DNA of 64,000 nucleotides from Artocarpus heterophyllus. Taxonomy: Eukaryota; Streptophyta; Magnoliopsida; Rosales; Moraceae. Below, in pieces: positions 23,204-33,775 of the stretch (its first letter is position 1; each line of letters opens with the position of its first letter). The notes beneath the pieces were generated by a model. The model saw only the letters and a list, made by a program, of their open reading frames with translations, was not told where the DNA came from and made no database searches. A program made the translations under genes and the position numbers. The DNA is taken from the NCBI GenBank assembly GCA_025403435.1, contig CM046338.1:26116267-26180266 (forward strand). Reading direction: 5' to 3'.

Positions 23204-23786
23204 TAGGGCCGATAATTTCGAACACAACACGATGACACGATACAAAAATGACACGAGATAAATAGGTTTGAAGTGCACGTTTATTAATTGGGCCATAAAT
23301 GGGTTGGCACGAATAACATGAAAATCAACAGGCTGGATTCGTGCTAACACGCCTAACATGCCTTAACACGTTTCATTAAACGGGCTATAAACGTGTTGAC
23401 ACAGCACGACACGACCCGCCCATTTATAACACATTTAAACTTAAAAATAAAAATATTTGAAATATTTGAAGTAGGTTAGTGTTAATTAGATATTGTATTT
23501 TTATTAATTTTCTTTATTGGTTTTTTTAATTTTTTAATTTTTAGTTAACTGGGTCATAAATATATCATATGCATGTTGTTATCATGTCAACCCGTCATGG
23601 CACGTTTAATAATCATGTTAATCGTGTCGTGCCATGTTACGCGTGCCGTAGGCTTGTCGTGTTCGTGTTTGTATTTTTGGCACGTTTATCAATTGTGTCG
23701 TGTTCTTGTTCGTGTTAGGGCTAAACGTGTCGTGCTATAAACATGCCAACACGAACATGGCATGAACACGTTTATTGCCACCTCAA
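23204..23786. mobile_element. hAT-like MITE (583 bp) inside transposase exon
   Basis: It is flanked by CAAAAATG at 23196-23203 and 23787-23794, an 8-bp duplication as in hAT. Termini TAGGGCCGATAA and, inverted, GAGGTGGCAATAAACGTG are imperfect inverted repeats of a type common in plant hAT MITEs. The interior is rich in CACGACACG/CGTGTCGTG. It encodes nothing. It splits the transposase frame between MTFL and YIVCHAIL. Confidence 0.8.
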
Positions 23787-25102
23787 CAAAAATGTCATGA
23801 GTTTTTTATTGGCGTTGACCTCGTTAGAAGAACACAAGGTTGTGTGTTCTTCATAATATGACTTAAGACCAAAAATTAGTTGCATGTCATTCTCACTTTG
23901 CTATACAATAGTCTTTCATGACCATTAAGTGTCACGCCCTGAAATCTAGGAGGTGACATGGTGGGTTATTAAGGTTAAATAAATTAAATTTTAAATAAAA
24001 ACCACCATTTAAAAGATATTAAATTGATTATAAAAAAATGTAGGATAATTAAAACTTCTTAAAATATTTGTTAAAATATGAAAGCAGGCAATCAAAATAA
24101 AATATTAATTAAGCAAACACTATTGGGCCCCTACCGGACCCATATTAGTGTGCACACATAGTATTAACATTATTAAATACATAACCACAATCCAAATAAA
24201 AGGCAAAAATAAGTTAAAATATTACATGCCTTGTTTATGAATAATTACCCTGGACAATGATGTTCTAATCCTGCAGTTCTTCCCAGTTTTTCAGTCTTCT
24301 CTAAGCTAGATTCTACCTAGAGGGGTAAAAGGTTTTAAAACAAGAAAAATATGGGCGAAAGCGTCAGTAGGATTAATCTTTTGAAAACATTTAATTTGAA
24401 CATATAATTCATTCTTAGACAAAAGCTATAAAACAGGAAAAATAAATAAACAAATAACCAACCAAAATTCATTAAATTTATTCATACCAAGTAGTCATTT
24501 ATTCATCCATAAATGATCTCATTATCATGTTTTCGGCAAAGCCATATGAATCACTACCAAAGTGGCCCAGTTGGTTTCGGGACCTGCCCCCAAGGTCGCA
24601 CTCCCCACGACTCGATCTCTGTACATGGCATCATGCTTTATCTTATCATTTCGGACGGTACTAACCGACAAGTCCGGTGTCATATCATTATCATGTCTCA
24701 TTTACTGATATTCTCATTGCATTCATTATTTAGCCAATAATAAAAATAAGTAGTTAACTTTATTTCTTGAAAACATTTAAAATGAAACGCTTTGTGGCCA
24801 AAACCCTTTAAAAACATGGCTACTAAGGGAAAGGGATAGAAGTCCTACCTCAATATCTTGCACCAACGTTTAACACCGCAGTCTCGATCTGCTATATGTT
24901 AGCTCCACGGAACCACAAATAACCTTAAATAGAAACTAAGTTTATTAATATGTAGCTTAAGGTATTCTACATCCCTAAGCTATCTCATGGTTTCTTAGTA
25001 TGCCTTTAGGTTTCACAGAATCATTTTATGAGGTTAAAATCTTAATTTAGGTCTTAAATAGTGAAAAACAAACGAAAAATGGCGAGTTCTCATGAAGTCC
25101 AA

Positions 25103-25250
25103 TTGGCCTGCTGGAACCCCTGGTCCGGCCTACCGGACTCTATAGTTTGGCCCGCTAGCTAGCCAAGACCGGCCCGCTCAACTAGCCCAGGTTCGGCTTG
25201 TCGACGAGATGAATCTGGCCTGTTGAACATTGAGTTCGGCCTGCCGAACT
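25103..25250. repeat. Phased GC-rich dyad array A4
   Basis: About six copies of GGCCTGCCGAAC-like motifs, several mutated (GGCCTGCTGGAA, GGCTTGTCGACG), are spaced about 21-26 bp. Confidence 0.85.
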
Positions 25251-25734
25251 GAAAAAATGTGGGAGGCTCGAGACTTCGATTCTTGGCCTCCCCAAGCCCA
25301 AAATCAATTCTAAACCTATTTTTCCAAGTCCTAGAGCATATATAATGATCATAGGTGATAAACAAACATAATAGAACACATTTAAACAATTTAAAGCAAA
25401 ATTTTCATAGAAATTTCAAAGAAATCCAAAAATGAGGAAAAAAGGGAAAAACTTGATTTAATCCAAATTTTGCTCAATCAAGCCTAGATTCTAGATGATT
25501 TGAGTCCTACCAACTTAGATTAAGAGTTTCCTAAGCTCAAGAAACTCAGATTACAACATTTCAAAGAAATTAAAAAAATTAGAACAAAAGTTTAAAATTT
25601 GAAAAACAATGAAACTAACCTCGAATCGAAGCTTTAAACAGTTTGTGGAAGTCCAAATCATGTTCCTCACCTCCCAATCCAACTGAGAATCAAGCTTGAA
25701 CTCAAAAATTTGAAATCAAAATAAAGAGAGGAAG

Positions 25735-25845
25735 GGAAAAAGAGAGGGCAGCGTGGAAGAGAGGGAAAAGAGAGAGAGAGCATGTCTAAGAGAGTGAGGG
25801 AGAGTAAGAGTGAGAGAGGGAGATAAATAGGAGGGGGATGAATGG
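25735..25845 (-). promoter_or_regulatory. Putative LTR core promoter with pyrimidine patch
   Basis: In sense (minus) orientation CCTATTTATCTCC is followed by a long CT-rich tract. The same TATTTAT-plus-CT layout occurs in every copy of this LTR family, which suggests TATA-like box and transcription start. Confidence 0.5.
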
Positions 25846-26586
25846 TTTTGGATAGCAAAACCGTGTCCCCAACACATAGTTTATAGCTAGGACGTATCGG
25901 GTATTTGATAAATTATTTTGTTTTGAAATTCAAAATTACGTATAGAAATAATTAAAAATGGGACAAATTTAAAATACCATAAAATACTTAAATCGAGTTC
26001 AAATTTACATCAAGGCATACTAATCCATTATCTAAACACCAACTATGCCTAACTAAATTTTTTGGGTGTTACATTAAGTAAGTCCGACATCTTCATTTTT
26101 TCCGTTAATATGGACATGTGCATAAGATGTCTTTATGGCCTATAAGCCCGCCGTCGTTGCTTAAGATAAGCAACAATGAGCACAAGGAAATCATCGCCAT
26201 GTATACCTATCCCGCCTTTGCCATTATTCCAGGCTGTAGAAATGCAACATCTAGTGTCCATCATGGACTACTATCTATGCAAAAGATTAAACAAATGCAT
26301 TTAACAATAAAACTAGAAATGTAAGAACAATGTGTTGAACTGTACAACAACAAAATTTTAATGTCAATAGTCGAACAAATTACAAATCATCATGCTTACA
26401 AATAATTGTTACAACTACAGTCACCAATGCACAAATAAATGAGAAAAATTAAACAATGTCTCATAATATGATATGGAGGATAAAAACTAAACAAAGCCGG
26501 TTTGTACACATGAAAAACTACTTCGACATATACTCTTCAATTAATAGTCTACGATCGGCATCATTATCGTTCTCTAAGAACATTGT

Positions 26587-27481
26587 CTACAATCCAATGT
26601 CGTCTTTTAGTACCATTTGCAGCCTTAGTTTCTCACGGCCCGTGTATCCCATTTCTACAAGAATGTGTATGCATTTGATGAATTGAGCATTAGGCTTCAT
26701 TTTTGAATCCACAATCACCTGTGCCATTATCTTGAGCCAATTTTCTTCCTCGTCAGTTCCCTTCATCTTCCTTTTGCGCTTGCCAACACTTTGTGAGGTT
26801 ACACCAATACCTCCGGTGCCATTTGAAGAGGTTAAGTTCAAGCGATTCAGTCAACTCTTAACATCATTCACCACATCATCAATGTGATGTTCTTCTAGTG
26901 CATGAGTGTTGTATGATTATCATCTTTAGAACAATGCTTAGCTAGCAGTGCATGCGATGAAGCAGTGCCAAATGCCATCGAACCTGAAGCTGTAGAACAA
27001 GAGAAAATGGAATCCAAAGTCTTGAAAGATGGATATCCATCTTTATTGAGGTACCTTGTTACTCTTGGATTATTCTAGAGAGGCAAAATTAAAAAAAAAA
27101 TTAAATTAGATTACTTTTTTGGATGTTTGTGAAATAATTATCCACCTGCAAACATAGCACACTCTATGTACCTTAATTAGTTCATGACGATACTTTGTAG
27201 AGAAATCAAACTCACCACTCTCAGGGTTGACCCCTAACCTATCACACCATCTAAAGTCTTAAGAAAAGCCCATTCTTTCCGCAGGTTTTCTTCTTATGTT
27301 TAATTTAGGTTGGCATTACAGGATAATTGAAATGTGTTGTCAAGTAGGCTACCCAAGTCTCACAAAGTTTCTTAATAAGTTTACATTCTCCATTTTGTTT
27401 AACATGGTCCTAAAATAGTCTAATCAATAACTTGGTTCTCTCCATAGTCCAAGCATTGGAGTCTTGCTTGCTCTTAGGCAT
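26587..27481 (-). pseudogene. PIF/Harbinger second protein, Myb/SANT-like
   Basis: The start at 27481 gives MPKSKQDSNAWTMERTKLLI, the beginning of a Myb/SANT-like domain (tryptophan followed by a helix). Later blocks include ESGEFDFSTKYRHELIK, NPRVTRYLNKDGYPSF and, in 26587-26841, VGKRKRKMKGTDEEENWLKI. Such a protein is the usual partner of PIF/Harbinger transposases and helps them bind DNA and enter the nucleus. Stops occur after LIRLF and within the middle part, so the copy is dead. It lies upstream of the transposase and shares its strand. Confidence 0.75.
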
Positions 27482-27944
27482 TTCCTTTTATATGGTAAAA
27501 ATTATTTTGTATGTTGAACAATTTATAACATGTTTCAGTTTATATAGAATTTAAACTTGAAGAAAAAAAATGCACAGGCTCAGCGACATAAGTATGAGCA
27601 TGTCTCATTTGTGCTCGAACATATCCTCTCGGCACCATATGCTACCGGGGGTCAACGTCATTGGTCATAAACCAATTGTAAACCTGCAACATAGCGCTGA
27701 GGGACATATTTAACAAGCAGCAAAGAATATCACTCAATATGCTAACATTCATCATAGCCTGTTGCTGTTACCTATCACTCAAAACCTCTTTGTGGTAGCC
27801 ATGTGTCCAAAGCAAGACATTTCTTACAAACAGCAAAAAGGGGCTTCAATATTACAAACTGCTGAGGGTTAAAAAGAGGAGTCTCTAGGAACAACATAAT
27901 AGAGGACTCAAATTAAACAGCAAAGAACATGGAACGACATGAGT

Positions 27945-28440
27945 TCAAAACGACAATATCCACAGATCACCAAAAAGAGCAAAAACGAGAACGTTTTTTT
28001 CTTTCAAAAACGACAGTGCTGAAAGATCACAAGTAACCAGATCAAAATAACAAATCAGATACAACAACCAAAAAGAAAGGGGATGAAAACGACAATGTAC
28101 ACAAATCACCAAACATATAAAAGAAACGACAATTTCCTTAAGTAAAATGACAGTGTGCAAAGATCAAACGGAACTAGATAAACAGCAAATCAGATGGAAG
28201 AAGATGAGTTCAAAACGACAATATCCACAGATCACCAAACATACAAGAAAGCACAACGAATTTTAGCAAAATGACAGTGTTTAAGAATCAAGAGTGAAAT
28301 GGAAAAACAGGGAAGCAGATAAACGACAATGTCTATAGATCACCAACAATAGCAAAAACAACAATACAACAAAACAACAGTGCTCAAAGATCAGCTGTGA
28401 ACCAATTGAAAACAGCAAATCAGATATAGAAATGTGAAAG
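27945..28440. repeat. Tandem array of ~110-140-bp units
   Basis: ACGACAATRTCCACAGATCACC-like starts recur near 27948, 28088, 28213 and 28322. Each unit has a second half beginning ACGACAGTGT/ACGACAGTGC and ends near AACAGCAAATCAGAT. The pattern is a dimeric repeat, about four units, decayed. It lies inside the probable PIF element. Confidence 0.75.
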
Positions 28441-28499
28441 GTAACGAATTTGAACCACTGGAGGAGAGGGAAGACTCCTTTAGCAAACCAAGATCAGTA

Positions 28500-28757
28500 T
28501 TAGAGTTTTTTTGCCAATAGAGCCTTTTCTTCTGCCGTAAGAAGGATGAGATTTTTCTCGCCTTGCAATGTTGCTTTGGAGGGCCAACGGAGGTTTTTTT
28601 TCAGTTGGCCTTTACATGCTGCGCTTCCAATGAAGGAAGCAGAAACAGGTTTGGAGTCTCGGGGACGAGGCCGAAGAACAGGTGCCATTTTGTGGAATAG
28701 AGGGGAGACGTGGTGGGTAATGACACATAAATGGAAAAAACAGCAAAAGAGGTACAA
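28500..28757 (-). other. Unrecognised open frame of 85 codons
   Basis: The frame contains MAPVLRPRPRDSKPVSASF and ends EEKALLAKKL; the C-terminal half is basic with lysine and leucine. I recognise no domain. It may be an exon remnant of the host element or chance. The adjacent downstream region is CT-rich. Low confidence that it is a real gene. Confidence 0.2.
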
Positions 28758-29042
28758 GTGAGAGAGGTTTATTTCTCTTCAGAGAGGATGAATCATCGAT
28801 GGACAATGAGATCGATTAATGGCTTTTCTCATGGGCAATAACAATCTGAGAAGAGGAGAGATGATATTAGGGTTAGAATCCATACCAATTGCCTTTTGTC
28901 ATGAGGGAATTTTTTTTCTCTTTGAATGCGACGAACCTAAAGAAGACTTGTATCGATCTTTGTGGGTTTTTTTAGGGGTGGCAAGTGATAAGCAACGACA
29001 GGTGACTTTGATGAAATTAGGATTTGAAACAAGAAGAGAGAA

Positions 29043-29568
29043 CACTACAAAAAAAACTACATTTAACGACATATTATTTACGACATGTAGTTTTTAAATG
29101 TCATTGAAAAGTATATATAATGATATCTTCAACAAACATGTCGTTAATGACATTTAAAACAATAATTAATGACATCTATATAGACGTCATATTAAAGGTC
29201 TCATTTTAACGACAATAGTTTACTGTCATTAAATTATTTAACGACAAATAGGAGATGTTGTTAAAGGCTTGGAGATTCTACGACACCCCTTATAGACGAC
29301 ATCTTGACTAATATCGTCTATAAGGGGTGTCATAGAATCTCTAAGGCTTTGACGACATCTCCTACTTGTCGTCAAATAATTTAACGACACTAAACTATTG
29401 TCCTTAAAATGAGAGCTTTAATACAACATCTATATAGATGTCGTTAATTATTGTTTCAAATGTCATTAATAACATCTTTATTGGAGATGTCGTTGTATGT
29501 ACTTTTCAACAATATTCAAAAACTACATGTTGTAAATAATATGTCGTTAAATAGTTTTTCTTGTAGTG
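29043..29568. mobile_element. Fold-back CACTA MITE (526 bp), TSD GAA
   Basis: It begins CACTACAAAAAAAACTA and ends TTTTTCTTGTAGTG, flanked by GAA at 29040-29042 and 29569-29571. These are CACTA (En/Spm) termini with the expected 3-bp duplication. The two halves are long inverted repeats (about 255 bp each) meeting around 29300, with GACACCCCTTATAGACGA facing its complement. It encodes nothing. A transcript would form one long hairpin. Confidence 0.92.
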
Positions 29569-29905
29569 GAACCACAGTCCAAAGACCAAAATCGATCTTT
29601 ATGGGTTTTCACAAGGGCTCTTCTCTCTTATGAGAACAGAGCAGTCATGCAAAGAAGCAAAGTTTGAGAAGGGGGCAGAGAAGACTTTAGGGTTTCAATT
29701 GATAAGAGAGAACGGAGGCGCTGAAGGAGAGATCGAAGGCACTGAACTAAGAAGAGGAAAAATGCTGCTAGGGTTAAGAGAATGGAGGGGGCAGTGAACT
29801 GAGAAAGGAAATAGGGTAGAACTGCTCATAACCGTTGGTGGGCTCATGTTTGGTCCGGACTGTATTGGGCCAAACAACAGTGAGCAGTTCCAACCAAACT
29901 GCTAA

Positions 29906-31330
29906 GTTTGGACTGAACAGGCAAACAAGGGTAAATGTATCTCTACCTTGTTGCTCGAACAACTAAAATAAGCTGTCTTCCTGATTAGAAGCAGACACCT
30001 ATTACAATCTTATTAGGAATAAAGTGTCTTTGTTTATTTCACAAATTACAGACTATGGATTTAAATTATTATCTTGTAATCATATCTTTTCTGCATATAA
30101 ATCCTATACATGCACGCACAATTCAAGTTGATCTAATAGTTAATAGTCTTGAAGCTTCAATTTGCTCCACATACAATTAATGATAATATGGTCATAAATA
30201 TTATAGTGCATATTGATATATAAAATACATACATTATTTTTTGTTGATCTAAAATATCTTTAAAATACATCCAATGTACGTATTTAATCGTGAGGAACTA
30301 ATCCTAACAGTCCATGTTTCAACTTGAAGGGAACTGTTAAAATCAAGATAGAGAGAAGAGTGGGATTTGTTTCTCGAGTAATTGGACTTTGATGTTTCCC
30401 TTTTGGCTGATGATGTGGGATTTATTAGTATTTTCTTCCTATTCAAAATCTATATTGATAGCTGACTATTTTTACAGGTAGTTACCCAAATTGGTGCTTG
30501 TAATCTCTATTTGGAGTCATTTGAGAGATGATTATAGCTGTATTATATTTATTTTTAAGTTTTATAATAGAATTGCTATCAAGAAATATTTTAAAAAAAA
30601 GAGTCACCACGTAAAAGTTTACTTTAAAAAAATAATAAAATCTTTTTGCTTTACTTCTGGTCTCACTGAAATCTAATACTCTCATGGAGTCATCAAAAGA
30701 GAGAAAGTGAGAGAAGGAAAGAGGTAAACCTGACAGGCTTGTCTCCAAAACCCTCTACTTTTTAGGGAACGAGTGAGAGTGAAAAAAAAATATTAAAATA
30801 AAATTGGCGAAAGTCGATCCATCACTCCTTTCCAAAGGCATCCTCTATAATTATTTACATAAAAATAAAAAGGCCTATGCTTTTTTCTTGGATAAGCAAA
30901 AATTTATAAAGAGAAAGAAGGGACCTATGTGCTCTATAATTTCTCAAAATAAAAAGGCCTATATCATTTCTACGAGTGGTCTCCCATCATCATCCAATTT
31001 CCTAAACTTCATTTTTAAGTTTACGTTCCGTCAATCACTGTCGTACCATTTTAGACCAAAAAAAAAAAATCATCGTAGTACCATAAATGCAGCTGTGGCC
31101 TTTTTTTTTTGTGTGTGTGTGTGTGTGTGTTGCATTTGACCTCCAAATGGATGGGACAGATAGCTCTAACACAATACATTTGCAATTGACACACCACTTA
31201 AATAAAATTAAATAACATAAAATTAAATGAAAATGAAACTGGACAAGTACAAATTAAGTCAATTGCTTCGAGAGGGTCTTCTGATGCATATATGTAATAT
31301 TGATAGATGAGAATTAAAAGCTCACAACAA
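29906..31330. other. AT-rich intergenic region with (GT)n
   Basis: No supported gene. It contains homopolymer runs, a GT microsatellite at 31111-31130, and otherwise low-complexity AT-rich sequence. Confidence 0.6.
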
Positions 31331-31339
31331 AAACCATCG

Positions 31340-31345
31340 TTTATT
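31340..31345 (-). terminator. Candidate poly(A) signal of RTM2-like gene
   Basis: AATAAA on the minus strand, about 170 bases downstream of the stop codon. Candidate only. Confidence 0.4.
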
Positions 31346-31515
31346 TCAAACAAATATCATAATAAAGTGAATCACACACGATAAAAAAACAACCAAATAA
31401 TAAATTTCGCAATCCCCCTCTTGATAACAAACCTCGTGCATAGTATTAATTAATGTACTTGCATGCATGCTAATACGTTACGTACGTACGAACGTGCTTA
31501 GTTTCATGAACCCAA

Positions 31516-33323
31516 TTATAGCTCATCCGTAGCAGAGCTACTAGATTGTTTAAAAAACCTGATAGCGTTCTTGGCATACAAAGCAAGCACCACAAGAACC
31601 AAAGCAGCCACAGCCACGTTAACCAATATCCTCGGATTCTTCACAATTCCCTTCTTTTGGCCACCTTCTGAATCAGCTGATTTATCATTAATAGATCTAT
31701 CAGCAACATGAGCAGTACTTGTATTCTTTTTTTCATCCGCAGCCTTGTTAGTTGCTGGATCCAATACATGATCCGGAGAGCTAGCAGGCTCTTTCTCCGC
31801 CTGTGTCGTCGGCGGCGTGATCTTCTCCGCCTTGTCCAAGGTTGTCTTCTCAGAAGCCTTCTTATCATTCGGTACTACTGGTGCTTCTTTGATGTGATCC
31901 TTCTTCTCAGCATTAATGGACTTCATTGGTAGCTGATCATGATCAATATCCTTGGTTTTGACCTCAGCTTGCTGTTTGTCAGCTGGAGCCACTGCGGGCT
32001 TCGGTGGAGGAGCTTGTTTTTGTTGTTGTTGTTGCGGTGGTGGCAGCAGCTGAGCTACTTGATCATGATCAGCAGTAGTACCAGCAGGAGGAGCTGTGGT
32101 CTTTTTTGGTTGTGTGGATTCCGAGGTTGGTTTTGGTTTTGTCTTGTTATCTGCATGAATGCTTGTGGGCGGTGGTGGTGGACTAACTGGGACGGCTTTG
32201 GGGACTTTGATGTAAAGGATTCCGCCTTCGAATTTGGCGGAGATCTTGTTGGTGTCCCTGTCCTGCGCAAGCGGAAATTCCTTGACGAAATGGCGCCATT
32301 TGTTGTGGCCGATCGGACGTTCCCCGCTCACCCTCAGTTTTGCGGTTGAGGTTATTTGTATTTTCAGTCTGTCCTTTTGAAATCCTGAAAATATATAAAT
32401 CCCATGCAAAGTAAATCGTAGTCAGAAGAATAAGTCAAAAAATAGGACCTATCCATAAATTATTAAAAAAGTAGACCCGATTATTGTGAGATGTGATAAA
32501 TATAAAATTTCAGATTTTACGTATAAAATTTCAAAGAGGATGCCATCTATCCTCGGCTTTAGGTGGTTTTGCTTACAAGTATTCATATAGTCGCAATTTG
32601 TGCGCATGATTAGAATTATTTTTATACAAATGAATTGTCTTTGCCGAAGGAAAACAAAACAAGAAGTATCAATTAACATAATTCCTTGCTTGCTTAAAAG
32701 CATTTATGAGCAGGTATTATTCTCTCTTTCATTATAAAAAGAAATTACGAGATAAATTTCCAATTTTCTTGATTTCTGATCTAAAAGTGAATATTCCTTG
32801 ATGATAGTTTGTAGTTTTAAGAACCTTGACAAGGAGGCGATTCCCAGATGTTGTATATCTTTTCGGGAAAGTATATATTGGTGATGAAATTATTCATTAT
32901 TTTTTAATAGGGTGTTCAAAAAGATATGGAAATATTTAACTCTCACCAATTACAAAAGTAACTTGAAAAGAAACTTAAAAAATAATAATAACTTGAATGT
33001 GATACTAGCCAACTAATGTAATGAAAATTATGCATGAACGAACTGCAAAATGATTACTCTGTCTCATTGAACAGACGTGCACATACGCCATTATCGCTTT
33101 ATTTCTATATTTATATATATAGAAATAAAAGGAGAACTAGAACTACAACATGATGAAAACACAAATAAAAGTGATGAGAAATTAACAAATAATTACCAGG
33201 CAAAAAGACAAGAAGATTATCGCCACCATCGTCTTTGGTCCATTCGAATGGTGGTTCGAATTCTTCATACTCGCGATGAGCGGCAGCAGAAGTAGCAGTA
33301 CCTGACTTTGCAACATGATCCAT
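31516..33323 (-). CDS. RTM2-like protein: alpha-crystallin/HSP20 domain with C-terminal membrane anchor
   Basis: Two exons (33323-33197 and 32384-31516) join across a GT-AG intron (33196-32385, 812 bp) in frame: VFLPG to FQKDRLKIQ. The product is 331 residues. Residues ~20-110 form a small-heat-shock (alpha-crystallin) domain, with FEWTKDDGGDNLLVFLPG, LRVSGERP and GGILYIKVPKA. Residues ~112-290 are a Pro/Lys/Glu-rich disordered linker with polyQ (QQQQQ). Residues ~294-313 are one hydrophobic segment, followed by a short tail ending DEL. This is the RTM2 layout; Arabidopsis RTM2 sits in sieve elements and restricts long-distance movement of some potyviruses. No lesion is visible. Orthology and function here are inference. 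Confidence 0.88.
32385..33196 (-). other. Intron of RTM2-like gene (812 bp)
   Basis: On the minus strand it begins GTAATTATTTG and ends ATATTTTCAG. The intron is AT-rich and contains no recognised TE. Confidence 0.88.
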
Positions 33324-33369
33324 AATCCTTCTTTTTTTTCCTCTGATAATAACTGGTTTAATTATATAC

Positions 33370-33378
33370 TCTCTCTCA

Positions 33379-33418
<40 letters not shown>
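33370..33418. repeat. (CT)n microsatellite in the 5' leader
   Basis: A nearly pure CT run on the plus strand (GA in the sense of the RTM2-like gene), 50-95 bases upstream of its start codon. Probably in the 5' UTR. Confidence 0.9.
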
Positions 33419-33421
<3 letters not shown>

Positions 33422-33483
33422 GCTTGAAATGGATTTTCTTTCCAAATTTTGGGATAGAAAAACCTAAGCTGTGGAAGGGTTGG

Positions 33484-33505
33484 ATTTATAATACACAAAT
33501 ATTGG
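33484..33505 (-). promoter_or_regulatory. Candidate TATA box and CCAAT motif of RTM2-like gene
   Basis: The minus strand has CCAAT at 33501-33505 and TATAAAT at 33484-33490, about 165 bases before the start codon. This would place the GA repeat in a 5' UTR of roughly 130 bases. Inferred by motif and distance only. Confidence 0.4.
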
Positions 33506-33589
33506 CATATTTACATGTAGAGTACTTTAATTGAGAGAGAAGTCCTTATGCTACAATAGGCTTCATGTGTTTTCTTTTGGAAATGGTTA

Positions 33590-33591
<2 letters not shown>

Positions 33592-33630
<39 letters not shown>
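33592..33630. repeat. Second (CT)n microsatellite
   Basis: About 19 CT units, upstream of the candidate promoter. Confidence 0.9.
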
Positions 33631-33633
<3 letters not shown>

Positions 33634-33775
33634 CGTAGATAGCTTTCTTTGGGTTTTGGTATTGGTCTTCTTTTTCGGTTGATTACAGGCTTTAAATGAG
33701 ATATGCTTTAATTGCTTCCATGTGGTAGTCTTGTTCGGTGGGCAAGGGCAAAGGTTCTTTGTCTCTTTCATATTC

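Larger units (their letters stand above)
23930..26073 (-). repeat. Chromovirus solo LTR (2144 bp), TSD TTAAG
   Basis: It begins TGTCACGCCCTGAAATC, ends TGGGTGTTACA and is flanked by TTAAG at 23925-23929 and 26074-26078. It is the same family as 39564-41256, 41957-44071, 49144-56534, 50139-52318 and 63526-64000. No internal region is left, so it is a recombination product. It holds dyad array A4 and the conserved block near 24551-24598. Confidence 0.93.
22092..26264 (-). pseudogene. PIF/Harbinger DDE transposase, spliced and interrupted
   Basis: The minus-strand start is near 26264 (MDTRCCISTAWNNGKGG). Coding breaks for a solo LTR at 26073-23930 and a MITE at 23786-23204. It resumes with DHWKHSRETISRCF, intron 22997-22921, SCIGAIDGIHVPC, WEGSTHNSRVLQDAI, intron 22694-22607, GKYYSVDFGYATRCY and CIERTFGVW. 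Both introns are GT-AG and keep frame. All three catalytic residues (D in AIDG, D in VDFG, E in CIER) remain. TAA (23166-23168) and TGA (22413-22415, probably from CGA) break the frame, and a frameshift lies near 23880. The C-terminus ends at 22092. Confidence 0.88.
21543..29902 (-). mobile_element. PIF/Harbinger transposon with three nested insertions
   Basis: The content is certain: a DDE_4-type transposase (22092-26264) and a Myb/SANT-like gene (26587-27481), both minus. The ends are inferred. TAA followed by TGGAGTGTTTGG starts at 21540, and CCAAACTGC followed by TAA ends at 29905. These give a TAA duplication and short, poorly matched inverted termini ending in GTTTGG/CCAAAC as in PIF. 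Removing nested inserts (23204-23786, 23930-26073, 29043-29568) leaves about 5 kb, a normal size. Confidence 0.55.

Noticed and set aside
25159..25389. Open frames across dyad array A4
   Set aside because: Frames follow the repeats of the array, overlap each other and are not conserved in sister LTRs.
28500..28757. Third PIF/Harbinger gene
   Set aside because: The frame lacks known motifs and the family normally has two genes; listed only as an unrecognised frame.
31641..32349. Long open frames on both strands over the RTM2-like exon
   Set aside because: They are shadows of the real exon: the plus-strand frames lack any domain and the minus frame 31516-32384 has the HSP20 and membrane features with matching splice sites.
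33358..33368. TATATAAT about 40 bases upstream of the RTM2-like start codon
   Set aside because: Too close to the start codon to be the main TATA box if a normal 5' leader exists; 33484-33490 fits better.
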